From an uncultured Lachnospiraceae bacterium (GTDB taxonomy: Bacteria; Bacillota; Clostridia; Lachnospirales; Lachnospiraceae): a stretch of 64,000 nucleotides of DNA. Position numbers and translations under genes: made by a program. The notes under the pieces are model-generated. The model did no database searches. It saw only the letters and a program-made list of their open reading frames with translations, and was not told the DNA's origin. The stretch lies in contig ONNQ01000007.1 in assembly GCA_900319245.1 (NCBI GenBank), positions 1-64,000 on the forward strand. The letters are read 5' to 3'. Shown one piece after another: positions 34,823-44,001 of the stretch. Position 1 is the first letter of the stretch. The number at the start of each line of letters is the position of its first letter.

Positions 34823-37396
34823 TCAGGCATTCTTTCTGCCATGGCAGTTCTTGTATTTCTTGCCGCTTCCACAAGGGCAGGGATCATTGGGATAGATCTT
34901 CTTTTCAGCCCTTCTCTTGGGCTCCTTGATGGAAGTATCGTCCTTATTGGTGCCTGTCACCTTGGCGACTTCTTCTCTCTCTACCTTCTGCTCTACTTTG
35001 ACATGGAAGAGGACACGGACGGTTTCCTCCATGATATTGCGGTTCATCTCGTTGAACATGTCGTATCCGGCGATCTTGTACTCGACAAGCGGATCATGCT
35101 GTCCGAGCGCCTGCAGGCCAATGCTCTGACGCAGCTGGTCCATATCGTCGATGTGGTCCATCCACTTTCTGTCAACGACCTTGAGAAGGACGACACGCTC
35201 GATCTCTCTGACCGCCTCTTCATCCGGGAACTCGGACTCTTTGCTCTCATAGGCCTCCAGCGCCTCTTCCTTGAGCTGCTGCTTGAGACCATTCATGGTG
35301 CGCTCTTTGATCCGGCCCCTGTTAATGACCTTGAGCGGGATGATGGGCAGAAGGAGCTCATTGAGCTCAGTCAGGTTCCACTCGTCGCTGTCCTGGTCAT
35401 CCGAAATGCTGGTGTCGACCGCTCTTTCCACGATTTCTGAGATCATATTGAGGATGGAATCTCTCATGCTCTCGCCGTCGAGTACCTGGCGGCGCTGCTT
35501 GTACATGATCTCTCTCTGCTCGTTCATGACCTGGTCATAGTCGAGCAGATTCTTACGAATACCAAAGTTGTTGGCCTCGATCTTCTTCTGGGCGCCTTCG
35601 ACTGCCTTGGTAAGGGACTTGTGAGAGATCTCCTCGCCCTCCGGAATCTTAAGCGCGTTGAACATAGCGATCATTCTGTCTGAACCGAACAGACGCATCA
35701 GATCGTCTTCGAGGGAAATATAGAAGCGGGATTCACCGGGATCTCCCTGTCGACCGCTTCGGCCGCGCAGCTGGTTATCAATACGTCTGGACTCATGTCT
35801 CTCTGTACCGATGATCTTCAGGCCGCCTGCCGCCTTGGCTTCCTCATCCAGCTTAATATCCGTACCACGGCCGGCCATGTTGGTCGCGATCGTGACGGCG
35901 CCGTGCTGACCGGCCTGTGCTACGATTTCCGCCTCCATCTCATGGAACTTGGCGTTCAGCACATTGTGCGGGATGCCCTCTCTGCGGAGCATCTTGGAGA
36001 CATCCTCCGATACCTGAATGGTGATCGTACCGACCAGAACCGGCTGTCCCTTAGCATGGGCTTCTTTGACAGCCTCAACCACCGCTCTGTACTTTTCTTT
36101 CTTGGTCTTATAAACCGCGTCCTGGTGATCCTTACGGATGACCGGTTTGTTCGTAGGGATCTCGATGACGTCCATGCCGTAAATCTCACGGAACTCGCGC
36201 TCCTCTGTGAGCGCCGTACCGGTCATACCGCACTTCTTGTCAAATTTATTAAAGAAGTTCTGGAAGGTGATGGTGGCAAGGGTCTTGCTCTCCTTCTTGA
36301 CCTTGACATTCTCCTTCGCTTCAATGGCCTGGTGCAGTCCGTCGCTGTAGCGTCTTCCGGGCATGACACGGCCCGTGAACTCGTCGACGATCAGAACCTG
36401 GTCGTCCTTGACGATATAATCGTGGTCCTTGTGCATCAGGTTGTTGGCGCGAAGGGCCAGAATGATGCAGTGCTGAATTTCCAAGTTCTCTGGATCTGCA
36501 AGGTTGGCAATATGGAAAAATTTCTCAACCTTAGTGACGCCTTCAGCAGTCAGGTTAACCACTTTGTCCTTCTCATTGACGATGAAATCGCCAGTCTCTT
36601 CTCTTTCCACGCCCATGATCGCATCGATCTTGGACAGATCTTCCATATCTTCGCCGCGCTTCATCTGCTTGGCCAAAATATCGCAGGCTTCGTAGATCTT
36701 GGTGGATTTTCCGCTCTGTCCGGAAATGATCAACGGCGTACGGGCCTCGTCGATGAGGACCGAGTCGACCTCGTCGATGATGGCATAATGGAGCTCACGA
36801 AGAACCAGCTGATTTTTATAAATTGCCATGTTGTCACGAAGGTAGTCAAAGCCCAGCTCGTTGTTGGTGACATACGTGATATCACAGCTGTACTGTTCCT
36901 GTCTCTCCTCGCTGCTCATGCTGTTGAGAACAACGCCTACGGTCAGGCCCATAAATGTGTAGACCTGTCCCATCCACTCTGCGTCACGCTTAGCCAGGTA
37001 ATCGTTGACGGTGACTACGTGCACACCTCTTCCCTCAAGGGCATTGAGGTATGCGGGCATGGTGGCAACCAATGTCTTACCTTCACCGGTACGCATCTCC
37101 GCGATACGACCCTGGTGCAGGATGATCGCGCCGATCAGCTGCACGCGGAAAGGTTCCATGCCGAGCGATCTTCTTGCGCCTTCGCGAACCGCTGCATAGG
37201 CTTCCGGAAGAATGTCGTCAAGGGTCTCGCCCTCCGTCAGTCTCTTTTTAAATTCATCTGTCTTGGCACGAAGTGCTTCATCACTCAGTTCCAGCATCTG
37301 CGGACGAAGACTCTCAATCTGTTTGACAATCGGTTCGATTCTTCTAAGTTCCCGCTGGCTGTGTGTGCCAAATAGCATATCAGTAATTTTGGACAT
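34823..37396 (-). CDS. secA: Preprotein translocase ATPase SecA
   Basis: The motor of the Sec pathway, 857 residues. NBD1 has Walker [12 protein letters not shown] (near 105) and the DEAD-type box [15 protein letters not shown] (near 210). The preprotein cross-linking domain, NBD2 ([13 protein letters not shown] near 500), the scaffold and wing regions follow. The zinc-binding C-terminus [15 protein letters not shown] is intact. The length is usual for the family. AGGAGATAG precedes the ATG. It is the first gene of secA-prfB-alaX. The signal-peptide-bearing proteins encoded in this window would pass through it. Confidence 0.97.
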   Translation of the reverse strand: MSKITDMLFGTHSQRELRRIEPIVKQIESLRPQMLELSDEALRAKTDEFKKRLTEGETLDDILPEAYAAVREGARRSLGMEPFRVQLIGAIILHQGRIAEMRTGEGKTLVATMPAYLNALEGRGVHVVTVNDYLAKRDAEWMGQVYTFMGLTVGVVLNSMSSEERQEQYSCDITYVTNNELGFDYLRDNMAIYKNQLVLRELHYAIIDEVDSVLIDEARTPLIISGQSGKSTKIYEACDILAKQMKRGEDMEDLSKIDAIMGVEREETGDFIVNEKDKVVNLTAEGVTKVEKFFHIANLADPENLEIQHCIILALRANNLMHKDHDYIVKDDQVLIVDEFTGRVMPGRRYSDGLHQAIEAKENVKVKKESKTLATITFQNFFNKFDKKCGMTGTALTEEREFREIYGMDVIEIPTNKPVIRKDHQDAVYKTKKEKYRAVVEAVKEAHAKGQPVLVGTITIQVSEDVSKMLRREGIPHNVLNAKFHEMEAEIVAQAGQHGAVTIATNMAGRGTDIKLDEEAKAAGGLKIIGTERHESRRIDNQLRGRSGRQGDPGESRFYISLEDDLMRLFGSDRMIAMFNALKIPEGEEISHKSLTKAVEGAQKKIEANNFGIRKNLLDYDQVMNEQREIMYKQRRQVLDGESMRDSILNMISEIVERAVDTSISDDQDSDEWNLTELNELLLPIIPLKVINRGRIKERTMNGLKQQLKEEALEAYESKESEFPDEEAVREIERVVLLKVVDRKWMDHIDDMDQLRQSIGLQALGQHDPLVEYKIAGYDMFNEMNRNIMEETVRVLFHVKVEQKVEREEVAKVTGTNKDDTSIKEPKRRAEKKIYPNDPCPCGSGKKYKNCHGRKNA

Positions 37397-37509
37397 ATAT
37401 CTATCTCCTGGTCATAAAAATCAATTACGCATATTCTTTGAAATCATAGCACAAAAAGGCATGATGTGCCATGTATCACCCAAGAACATATTATTAACAT
37501 TATATGAAC

Positions 37510-37950
37510 TCACGGCGCCATATTCGTGTCGAGCAGCTTGTAGAGAAGCTTATAGAGCACCGCCGCCTCTTCCGGCTGCAGGCTGATGCAGGCCGACATG
37601 GACTGCGGAATGCTGAGCGCTTTGTCTCTCAGTTCCCAACCCTTTTCCGTAACGGTGACGATCAGGTTTCGTTCGTCCTCTTTGGATCTGGACCTGGTCA
37701 GATATCCTTTTGCCTCCAATTTCTTGAGGACAGGCGTCAGTGTGCCGGAATCAAGAAACAGACAGCTCCCCAGCTCCCGCACATTCATACTCGTGTTTTC
37801 CCAAAGCGCCATCATTGTGATGTATTGCGTATAGGTCAGATCCACCTGATCCAAAAAAGGTTTATATCTTCTGATGATTTCCTTGGCACAGGCGTAAAGC
37901 GGGAAACAAAGCTGGCTTTTCAGTTTCAGGCTTTCGTATTTGTCATTCAT
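37510..37950 (-). CDS. MarR-family peroxide sensor, OhrR-like
   Basis: A winged-helix repressor of 146 residues. It resembles Bacillus OhrR in its N-terminus (SQLCFPLYACAKEI), with the reactive Cys at position 15, and in the following YKPFLDQVDLTYTQYI. The DNA-binding wing is in SGTLTPVLKKLEAKGYLTRSRSKEDER. OhrR senses organic hydroperoxides by oxidation of that cysteine and represses ohr. No ohr gene is within the window, so the target is unknown and OhrR is a family-level call. GGAGGG precedes the ATG. A palindrome cluster lies 30-70 bases upstream. Confidence 0.85.
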   Translation of the reverse strand: MNDKYESLKLKSQLCFPLYACAKEIIRRYKPFLDQVDLTYTQYITMMALWENTSMNVRELGSCLFLDSGTLTPVLKKLEAKGYLTRSRSKEDERNLIVTVTEKGWELRDKALSIPQSMSACISLQPEEAAVLYKLLYKLLDTNMAP

Positions 37951-37978
37951 GGAATCCCTCCGGTTCCGAATTTATTTC

Positions 37979-38026
37979 ATTGCATCATGCAATCGAATTT
38001 ACCACAATTGAATCGCAATTGCAATG
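37979..38026 (-). promoter_or_regulatory. Operator-like palindromes upstream of the OhrR-like gene
   Basis: The near-perfect inverted repeat ATTGCATCATGCAAT (37979-37993) and a second one built on GCAATTGC (38015-38022), flanked by ACAATTG at 38005-38011, lie just upstream of the start. ACAATT/AATTG half-sites resemble those bound by OhrR in Bacillus, so autoregulation is likely. Confidence 0.5.
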
Positions 38027-38038
38027 TGAAATAAAAGA

Positions 38039-38078
38039 GAGGCAGCTTGATTGAGACCTATCATCTCATCAGCTGCCT
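38039..38078 (-). terminator. Terminator of the cell-wall-binding protein gene
   Basis: On the minus strand GAGGCAGC...GCTGCCTC arms with an inner interrupted stem, followed by TCTTTTATTTC. Confidence 0.75.
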
Positions 38079-38121
38079 CCTCTTATAATCTTTTCACCTT
38101 ACTGCGCAAGATCCGGCTTAC

Positions 38122-40512
38122 TTACTTCACCAGCGCGCCCCATTTATCAAAATAGTAGCTTACGCCGCCGATCGTTTTACGACCTGTTACCATTGCGCCG
38201 TCTGCGTTCAAATAATACCGGTGCCCGTCTGTATCCTTGAGCCAGCCGGTCTTCATCCGGCCGTTCTTCTGCAGATAGTAATAGGTATTGCCGAGCCGCA
38301 GCCAACCGATCTTCATCTTGCCGTTTTTCTGCAAATAGTACCATGCGCCTTTATACTTAAGCCAGCCGGTCTTCATCTTACCGTTGCTCTGCAGATAATA
38401 CTTATTGTTCTTGTACGTGATCCAGCCGGTCTGCATGACGCCTTCCGCTGTGAAATGGTACTTGGCGTTTCCGATCACCTGCCATCCCTTGCGCATAACG
38501 CCGTTTGTGCCAAGATAGAAGGTCCTCTGCGGCGTTCCGATTCTGAGCCAGCCGGTCTGCATGACGCCCTTCTTGTAGTAATACCAGTTTCCGCTCTTCT
38601 TGACCCAGCCGGTTTTTCCGGACGTTTCGGATGAAGTGGTTGTTGTCTGTACCTGCACCTGGCCGTAGGTGGAAGCTTCCTGATAAGTGATTCCTTTCGC
38701 AGTCACCTTGCCCTGGTAGACGCCCTTATCATCGAAACTGTAAATGGTGGTGCCGATCTTGATATAGCCCTTCACCATGACGCCCTTGTAGTTAAAGTAA
38801 TACTTCTTTCCGCCGATTGTCTGCCATCCGCGCTGTACGACGCCATATTCATCGAGATGATACGTGTTTCCGTCGACCGTGATCCACCCGAAGCGTTCCA
38901 CGCCATCCGTGCCAAAATAGTGCTTTTTGGACTTTACTGTATAGAATCCGGTTGCCATGATACAGGATGTGGGCTTGAAATAATACATCTTGCCGCCAAT
39001 CTCTTCCCACTCTGTATAAGCTGCGCCATTGGATCCAAAGTAATACTTGTGGCCGTTATAGGTAACCCAGCCGGTCTTCATGACGCCCGAAGACGTATTG
39101 AAGAAATAATAGTAGTCCCCGATCTTGTGCAGTCCTTTGGCAACATAACCGCTGTTGTTAAAATAGTACCGCTTGCCGTCGATGGTCTTAAAGCACCCCT
39201 TAATGCGGGCGCCATCCGGATATACATAATACTTGCCGGTGCTGTCTGTTTTGAAGGAGCCGCCTTCCGACGATGTGGAAGCTGCGGTGCCGGACGTGCG
39301 CAGCTGAATGGTACCTGCCTTCTTAAAGCTCCAGTTGGTCCAGGTCGCATGATAGAGGTCCTTTGTATGGGAGTCAAGAATCGCGGTGCCACTATTGTTG
39401 CGGCCGACGCAGATCGTCGCGTGATCGTACACGCCGTCGCCGTTCCAGTCAAAGTAAATCGGATTGCCCTTGATCAGGTTTCCATTATTGGCATTCAGGA
39501 ATTTGCCGTACTGCTTGAAATGGGCGATCTGCTTCATGACATTGATCCACGCCACGCTGTGACGGTACCAGACAGAGTCCTGCTTGAATCCGCCTGCGTA
39601 CAGACACTGGGATACAAAGTTCGCGCAGTCTCCGCCCCTTCCCTTATAGCTGTTATAGGAAGAATTGTAGTTGATGCAATACTTGTCAGCATACGCAATT
39701 GCCTTGCTGACATTGTATGTATACGTGGTCGCTGCAGAAGCCGCCATCATTTCGAGCATGCCGTCTTCCGAGATCACTCGCAGATCGTCCGAATCTGTCT
39801 GTGCAGCCTGGGCTGCGGACTGCGCTTCCTCGTCCATCCAGTCAAAGTTCTGATCTGTATCGCCAATAGAAGCGATCTGCCAGTTGCCACTGCCATCGCG
39901 GTCTACCTGCAGGGAGAAATTGTAGCCGTATGCGGCAGCGTTTACATCTGTGCTATGAGAAGGCGCATAACCAACGGTCATCCATTCATAGATATCCAGG
40001 TTTGCTGTTCCATCCTCAAATTGGCATCCGGTTACTTTGATCCGGGGAACCATGGTTTGAATGACATCCTCAGCGGGCATCACATAGGAAGTGTATTCGC
40101 TCTGTCTTTCCCACTCATTGACAATATTGCCGGAGAAAGCAAATTCATCTGAATAGCTGCCGGCTATATAACGGCTCTTGGCCGCCTCATAATACTTGAG
40201 ATAATCGATCAGATTCTCTGCTTCATTTCCGAGTTTGTTCTCAATCGCTTGAAAGTCGGAATCCATTTTCTGTGCAGAGGCAATGACTTCTTCGTCTTCC
40301 GCTGTCATAGAACGATCATAGAGATCGCGGATTGCCTGATCAAAGCGGCCCGATCCTTCCGACGCACTCTCCGACTTCCGATCAGAAGCACTGATATTGC
40401 TGCGCGCCGCATCGGTATTCGCTTTAATTTCTGTAAGAAAACAGGAGCCGACCGGTGAGGCAAGCCCCAAAACCATACATGCAACAAGGATTCCTGACAG
40501 TAACTTTTTCAT
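38122..40512 (-). CDS. Secreted amidase_6-type protein with cell-wall-binding repeats
   Basis: A 796-residue exported protein. A signal peptide (MKKLLSGILVACMVLGLASPVGS) is followed by a helical region (about 60-280). A papain-like Amidase_6 domain follows, with the Cys in RGGDCANFVSQC near 300, His in YDHATICVG and a second His in SHTKDLYH. Its back half (about 405-796) is about 17 cell-wall-binding repeats of some 20 residues with the aromatic-glycine pattern YYF...G...KTGW, as in choline-binding proteins. The repeats anchor it to wall polymers. The substrate is probably peptidoglycan but unproven. The start at 40512 follows AGGGAG; the ORF upstream is not needed. It is monocistronic. Confidence 0.85.
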   Translation of the reverse strand: MKKLLSGILVACMVLGLASPVGSCFLTEIKANTDAARSNISASDRKSESASEGSGRFDQAIRDLYDRSMTAEDEEVIASAQKMDSDFQAIENKLGNEAENLIDYLKYYEAAKSRYIAGSYSDEFAFSGNIVNEWERQSEYTSYVMPAEDVIQTMVPRIKVTGCQFEDGTANLDIYEWMTVGYAPSHSTDVNAAAYGYNFSLQVDRDGSGNWQIASIGDTDQNFDWMDEEAQSAAQAAQTDSDDLRVISEDGMLEMMAASAATTYTYNVSKAIAYADKYCINYNSSYNSYKGRGGDCANFVSQCLYAGGFKQDSVWYRHSVAWINVMKQIAHFKQYGKFLNANNGNLIKGNPIYFDWNGDGVYDHATICVGRNNSGTAILDSHTKDLYHATWTNWSFKKAGTIQLRTSGTAASTSSEGGSFKTDSTGKYYVYPDGARIKGCFKTIDGKRYYFNNSGYVAKGLHKIGDYYYFFNTSSGVMKTGWVTYNGHKYYFGSNGAAYTEWEEIGGKMYYFKPTSCIMATGFYTVKSKKHYFGTDGVERFGWITVDGNTYHLDEYGVVQRGWQTIGGKKYYFNYKGVMVKGYIKIGTTIYSFDDKGVYQGKVTAKGITYQEASTYGQVQVQTTTTSSETSGKTGWVKKSGNWYYYKKGVMQTGWLRIGTPQRTFYLGTNGVMRKGWQVIGNAKYHFTAEGVMQTGWITYKNNKYYLQSNGKMKTGWLKYKGAWYYLQKNGKMKIGWLRLGNTYYYLQKNGRMKTGWLKDTDGHRYYLNADGAMVTGRKTIGGVSYYFDKWGALVK

Positions 40513-40629
40513 AAAAAAATTCTCCCTTACCAAAATGTAACATTATTGTAATATATTTATTACAACTACGCAACATTTAGTGGAAGAATTTTTAATATTC
40601 TATTAACTTTTAGACGGTGTCCTCATGCA

Positions 40630-41358
40630 TTACATGCCTAGTTTCTGCATTTCGTCGAGGATTTCTTTCTCGGTTTTCTGATGTTTCTGTCCGGATTGTT
40701 CGGGCGCCTCCCCCTCTTTAACCTCCTTTTTCGTCTCCAGATACGGCATATACTCCGCAAGAAGGAGGTTGACCGTGATAAGGCTCACGGCCGCAAATCC
40801 AAAGAAGGTCCACAGAAAAGCATACAGAGGAAGTCTTTGCAGGTCCATATAAGTCAGGGCCATAGGAACGATATGGACAAATGCGATTACGATCAAGTTC
40901 AGCGGCTTCTTGAACATGAAGTAAATGCTGTCCTGGATCAGCTGCGGGATCGTTGCCTTAAACGCTGCCATGGTCGGAAACAGATACATCAAGGTGATCA
41001 CGATCACTGCCGCGATCATAAGGATTCCGATCTTGATATAATCAAAAATCCCGCCAAACTGTCTGCACCAGTACCATTCCATAGCCAGAAAAGCCAGCAG
41101 CACCAGACTGCAGATCCAAATGATCGCAGCCTGCTTAAAGTTTGTGACAAAGCCCTTCCAGAAATCACGGAAAGGCGCGGCAGAATCTTTGTTCTTGAGC
41201 GTATTCATCAGTGCGAAATCCATGGCCGCCCAGCCCGCTCCCGCTGTCACGATTGGAAGCACAGTTATAACAAAACAAAGATTGCAGATGATGATTGCCC
41301 AGCAGCGCAGCATAATCTGTCCGAACAAACTGTCGTTATCAAGAAATCCCCGTAACAT
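40630..41358 (-). CDS. yesL: DUF624 (YesL-like) membrane protein
   Basis: A 242-residue integral membrane protein with five or six hydrophobic segments and the YesL/DUF624 layout. It starts with LRGFLDNDSLFGQIMLRCWAI and contains PTMAAFKATIPQLIQDSIYFMF near residue 130. A charged cytoplasmic tail follows (KKEVKEGEAPEQSGQKHQKTEKEIL). YesL proteins sit beside sugar ABC operons in Bacillus and Clostridia; their function is unknown. The ATG overlaps the stop of the preceding gene (TAATG), so it is translated with it. GGAGG lies ten bases upstream. Confidence 0.85.
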   Translation of the reverse strand: MLRGFLDNDSLFGQIMLRCWAIIICNLCFVITVLPIVTAGAGWAAMDFALMNTLKNKDSAAPFRDFWKGFVTNFKQAAIIWICSLVLLAFLAMEWYWCRQFGGIFDYIKIGILMIAAVIVITLMYLFPTMAAFKATIPQLIQDSIYFMFKKPLNLIVIAFVHIVPMALTYMDLQRLPLYAFLWTFFGFAAVSLITVNLLLAEYMPYLETKKEVKEGEAPEQSGQKHQKTEKEILDEMQKLGM

Positions 41359-42050
41359 TATTTTCCATCCTCCAATACAAACGAAAGGAATTTGAGTACC
41401 GCATCCATATGCGGACAATTGGCCGATACGCCGATCGCGCAGCTGTCGCCATAAATATGATATTTGCTGACCAACTTTGTATCGCTTAAATCAATGCCGA
41501 TGGGAACAGGCTCTGTGCTGTACTCCTCGTCGAGAGGCGTCGCATAAATCAGTCTGTCCTCATATTGGGACATGATCTCAGAGGCCTCAGGACGCGAGAG
41601 ATCCAGTAGTCTTCCTCTCTCACCGAGCTTTTGCAGGTCGTCCTTCTCCATTGCGATCAGGTCCAGCGTTCCGGCGTCGACATAAGCCACAAAATAGGTG
41701 TAATACTGATTGACCTTCTCAGAAAAAGGGTCAAAATAGCAATTCGTATTGAAATACACGTTCTTCTCTTTGGTATCGTAGCCCGAGTAGTCGACGAAAT
41801 CCCGCCAGATCTGCGATTTATTGCCTGCGTCCGCCTGTGTATTGGCAATCGTGATATAGAACCAGTTATCATTGGGCGTCATGGCCCGCGCGATGACAAA
41901 ATAGATCACAAAGGCAATAAGGCATACAATGCCGATGATCCACAACTTGTAATAGTCCCATACATACTGAAGCTTCGCGGCCCCTTGGAGCTGCGAAACT
42001 TCCCGCTTGGCATTCTTGAGTTCCTTTTGAAAATACTTCTTTACTGACAT
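41358..42050 (-). CDS. Membrane-anchored protein with extracytoplasmic SBP-like domain
   Basis: I do not recognise a named family. The 230 residues have a charged N-terminus (1-25), a WDYYKLWIIGIVCLIAFVIYFV membrane segment (about 27-50) and an outside domain (about 55-230) that recalls the C-lobe of extracellular solute-binding proteins. The domain ends in a CPHMDAVLKFLSFV helix, as many such proteins do. The start at 42050 is chosen because the upstream frame runs through a terminator hairpin at 42102-42126. Its stop overlaps the YesL start, so the two are a pair and probably work together near the permease. Confidence 0.7.
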   Translation of the reverse strand: MSVKKYFQKELKNAKREVSQLQGAAKLQYVWDYYKLWIIGIVCLIAFVIYFVIARAMTPNDNWFYITIANTQADAGNKSQIWRDFVDYSGYDTKEKNVYFNTNCYFDPFSEKVNQYYTYFVAYVDAGTLDLIAMEKDDLQKLGERGRLLDLSRPEASEIMSQYEDRLIYATPLDEEYSTEPVPIGIDLSDTKLVSKYHIYGDSCAIGVSANCPHMDAVLKFLSFVLEDGK

Positions 42051-42101
42051 GAATTCCGATGATCCTTTATATGCAACTGTTCGCAATCTTCTCTTATAAA
42101 A

Positions 42102-42126
42102 AGGTGGAAGGCTGTGCCTTCCACCT
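42102..42126 (-). terminator. Terminator after the alpha-galactoside permease operon
   Basis: An 11-bp perfect stem, AGGTGGAAGGC / GCCTTCCACCT, with a 3-base loop and a T run on the minus strand. It lies six bases beyond the MalG-like stop, before the membrane-anchored gene, which then needs read-through or its own promoter. Confidence 0.9.
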
Positions 42127-42132
42127 CTCATA

Positions 42133-42966
42133 TTACAGCTTTCCGCCGGAAGTTGCGATACCTTCCACGAACTGTTTCTGGAAGATTACATAGATGATGA
42201 CCATGGGCAGGATTGCCAGCGTAGCTGCCGCCATCATTGTAGGATATTCGCTTCCGTACTGACCCTGCATCTTAGCAAGACCTGCAGAAAGAGTAGTCGT
42301 CTCTGCGTTTGTGCAGACGATCATGGGCCACATCAGATCCTTGAACGCGAACACTGCGGTGAAAATACCCAGCGCCACCATGGAGGACTGTGTCAGAGGC
42401 ATCATGATGCGAAGGAATTTCTGACCGATGTTGCAGCCGTCAATGCCGGCCGCTTCTTCAAGATCCTTGGGAAGTCCCTCATAACCGGTCTTGAGCAGGT
42501 ATGTACCAAATGCTGTTACAAGACCGGGGAACACAAGGCCGAAGGTCGTGTTTAGCATTCCCATCTTGGATACCATCAGGTACTGCGGGATGATGAAAAT
42601 CTGTGAAGGGATCATCATCTGGACAAGAACAAGCGTGAACATGAAATTCTTACCCGGGAATTTCAGTCTGCCGAATGCATAACCGGCCATTGTAGCGGTA
42701 AGGCATGCACATACAACACGGAAGAAAATCAAAAGCAGTGTGTTCTTGTACAGAATGATGAAGTTATAGGACTTCCAAACTGTTGCAAAGTTCTCCCAGT
42801 GCCAGCCGTTATGAGGCAGGACATAGAACGGATTGACGGAAATGGATTCCTGGTTGGTCTTCAGAGCCGTAAGGATCATCCATGCAAAAGGTACAAGCAT
42901 GATCAAGGAGAAGATAATCAGGATCACATGCACGAGTATACTTTTAGCTCTATATTTGCTTTCCAT
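42133..42966 (-). CDS. Sugar ABC transporter permease, MalG type
   Basis: A 277-residue inner-membrane permease with six hydrophobic segments and the binding-protein-dependent EAA loop (EEAAGIDGCNIGQKFLRIMMPL, near 190) that docks the ATPase. The C-terminal end (QKQFVEGIATSGGKL) is typical of MalG/RafG-like CUT1 permeases. It follows the MalF-like gene by 14 bases, with GAAAGGAGAG before the ATG. No ATPase gene is in this operon. In this lineage an unlinked shared MsmK-type ATPase commonly serves several CUT1 systems; that this applies here is inference. Confidence 0.92.
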   Translation of the reverse strand: MESKYRAKSILVHVILIIFSLIMLVPFAWMILTALKTNQESISVNPFYVLPHNGWHWENFATVWKSYNFIILYKNTLLLIFFRVVCACLTATMAGYAFGRLKFPGKNFMFTLVLVQMMIPSQIFIIPQYLMVSKMGMLNTTFGLVFPGLVTAFGTYLLKTGYEGLPKDLEEAAGIDGCNIGQKFLRIMMPLTQSSMVALGIFTAVFAFKDLMWPMIVCTNAETTTLSAGLAKMQGQYGSEYPTMMAAATLAILPMVIIYVIFQKQFVEGIATSGGKL

Positions 42967-42980
42967 ATTACTCTCCTTTC

Positions 42981-43874
42981 TTATGCGTGATAGACCAGCT
43001 TCTTTTCAGCCTGCTGCAGGATGAAAGTCAGGATCATGATGAATACAACGAGGATCATAACGAGTGCAGAACCCATACCTTTGTTTCCGTTTGTGAAGGA
43101 ATACTGATAGAACAGGTAAACAACGGACTGCACCTTGCTCAGCGCAACGTTCGTCTTATCCATAACCATGAACATCAGATCGAATACTGTAAGAGCACCG
43201 ATGATACGGGTCTGGACGATGAAGAACGTTGTGGGGCTCAGAAGCGGAACGGTGATATTGAAGAACTGACGAACTTCGGAAGCACCGTCGATATCTGCCG
43301 CTTCATAGTAGTCATGCGGAATCTCCTGCAGACCGGAAATAAACAGGACCATGTTATAGCCGAGAATCGACCATACGCCGATGACTGCGACAGAGATCCA
43401 AGCGATCTTGGGATCAGAGATCCACGCGACTTTGCTGTGGAAGATATTGTTCAGAAGACCGAACTGCTGGTTGTAGAGCCATTTCCAAACCATTGCGACT
43501 GCTGCAGGTGCGCAGACCATGGGCAGGAAGAAGATCGTTCTATAGACAGAAACGCCTTTCATCTTTCTGTTGAGCAGGACTGCCAGGAGCAGAGCAATGA
43601 CTACGGAGAACGGAACCTCGATGATGGCATATTTAATGGTGTTCCACAGGGACTGCCATACTTCGCCGTCAGCAAGGAGCTTCTGATAGTTGCCGAATCC
43701 GATAAAGATATTACCTTTACCGAAATCACCAGTCTTACAGAAGGACTGATAGACTGTCTGAATGACCGGGTAGAAGTTGAGAACGATCAAGCCGATCATG
43801 GTGGGCAGGATGAAGGCCCATCCCCACATAGCTTCCCGCTTCTCAGCTGCGGTCATGCCTTTCTTTTTCCCCAT
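42981..43874 (-). CDS. Sugar ABC transporter permease, MalF type
   Basis: A 297-residue permease with six hydrophobic segments and an EAA loop (YEAADIDGASEVRQFFNITVPL, near 190). The periplasmic-domain-free layout is normal for CUT1 MalF homologues in Firmicutes. It forms the channel with the following MalG-like protein. AAGGAGGAG precedes the ATG. A strong hairpin in the preceding gap separates it from the binding-protein gene. It ends 14 bases before the partner permease start. Confidence 0.92.
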   Translation of the reverse strand: MGKKKGMTAAEKREAMWGWAFILPTMIGLIVLNFYPVIQTVYQSFCKTGDFGKGNIFIGFGNYQKLLADGEVWQSLWNTIKYAIIEVPFSVVIALLLAVLLNRKMKGVSVYRTIFFLPMVCAPAAVAMVWKWLYNQQFGLLNNIFHSKVAWISDPKIAWISVAVIGVWSILGYNMVLFISGLQEIPHDYYEAADIDGASEVRQFFNITVPLLSPTTFFIVQTRIIGALTVFDLMFMVMDKTNVALSKVQSVVYLFYQYSFTNGNKGMGSALVMILVVFIMILTFILQQAEKKLVYHA

Positions 43875-43920
43875 ACATCTCCTCCTTAATGAATATGAAT
43901 AGTTGCTTTTTATAGAGAGA

Positions 43921-43955
43921 AACTGCGGAAAACCGGATTCCGGTATTCCGCAGTT
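43921..43955 (-). terminator. Intercistronic hairpin between SBP and MalF genes
   Basis: AACTGCGGAAAACCGG and CCGGTATTCCGCAGTT (one mismatch) pair into a long stem. On the minus strand it is followed by TTTCTCTC. It probably stops most transcripts or protects the 3' end of the binding-protein message, giving more SBP than permease. Confidence 0.75.
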
Positions 43956-44001
43956 CCGATCTACCTAACTAATTCATCACAAATGTACAAATACAAGTGT
44001 A

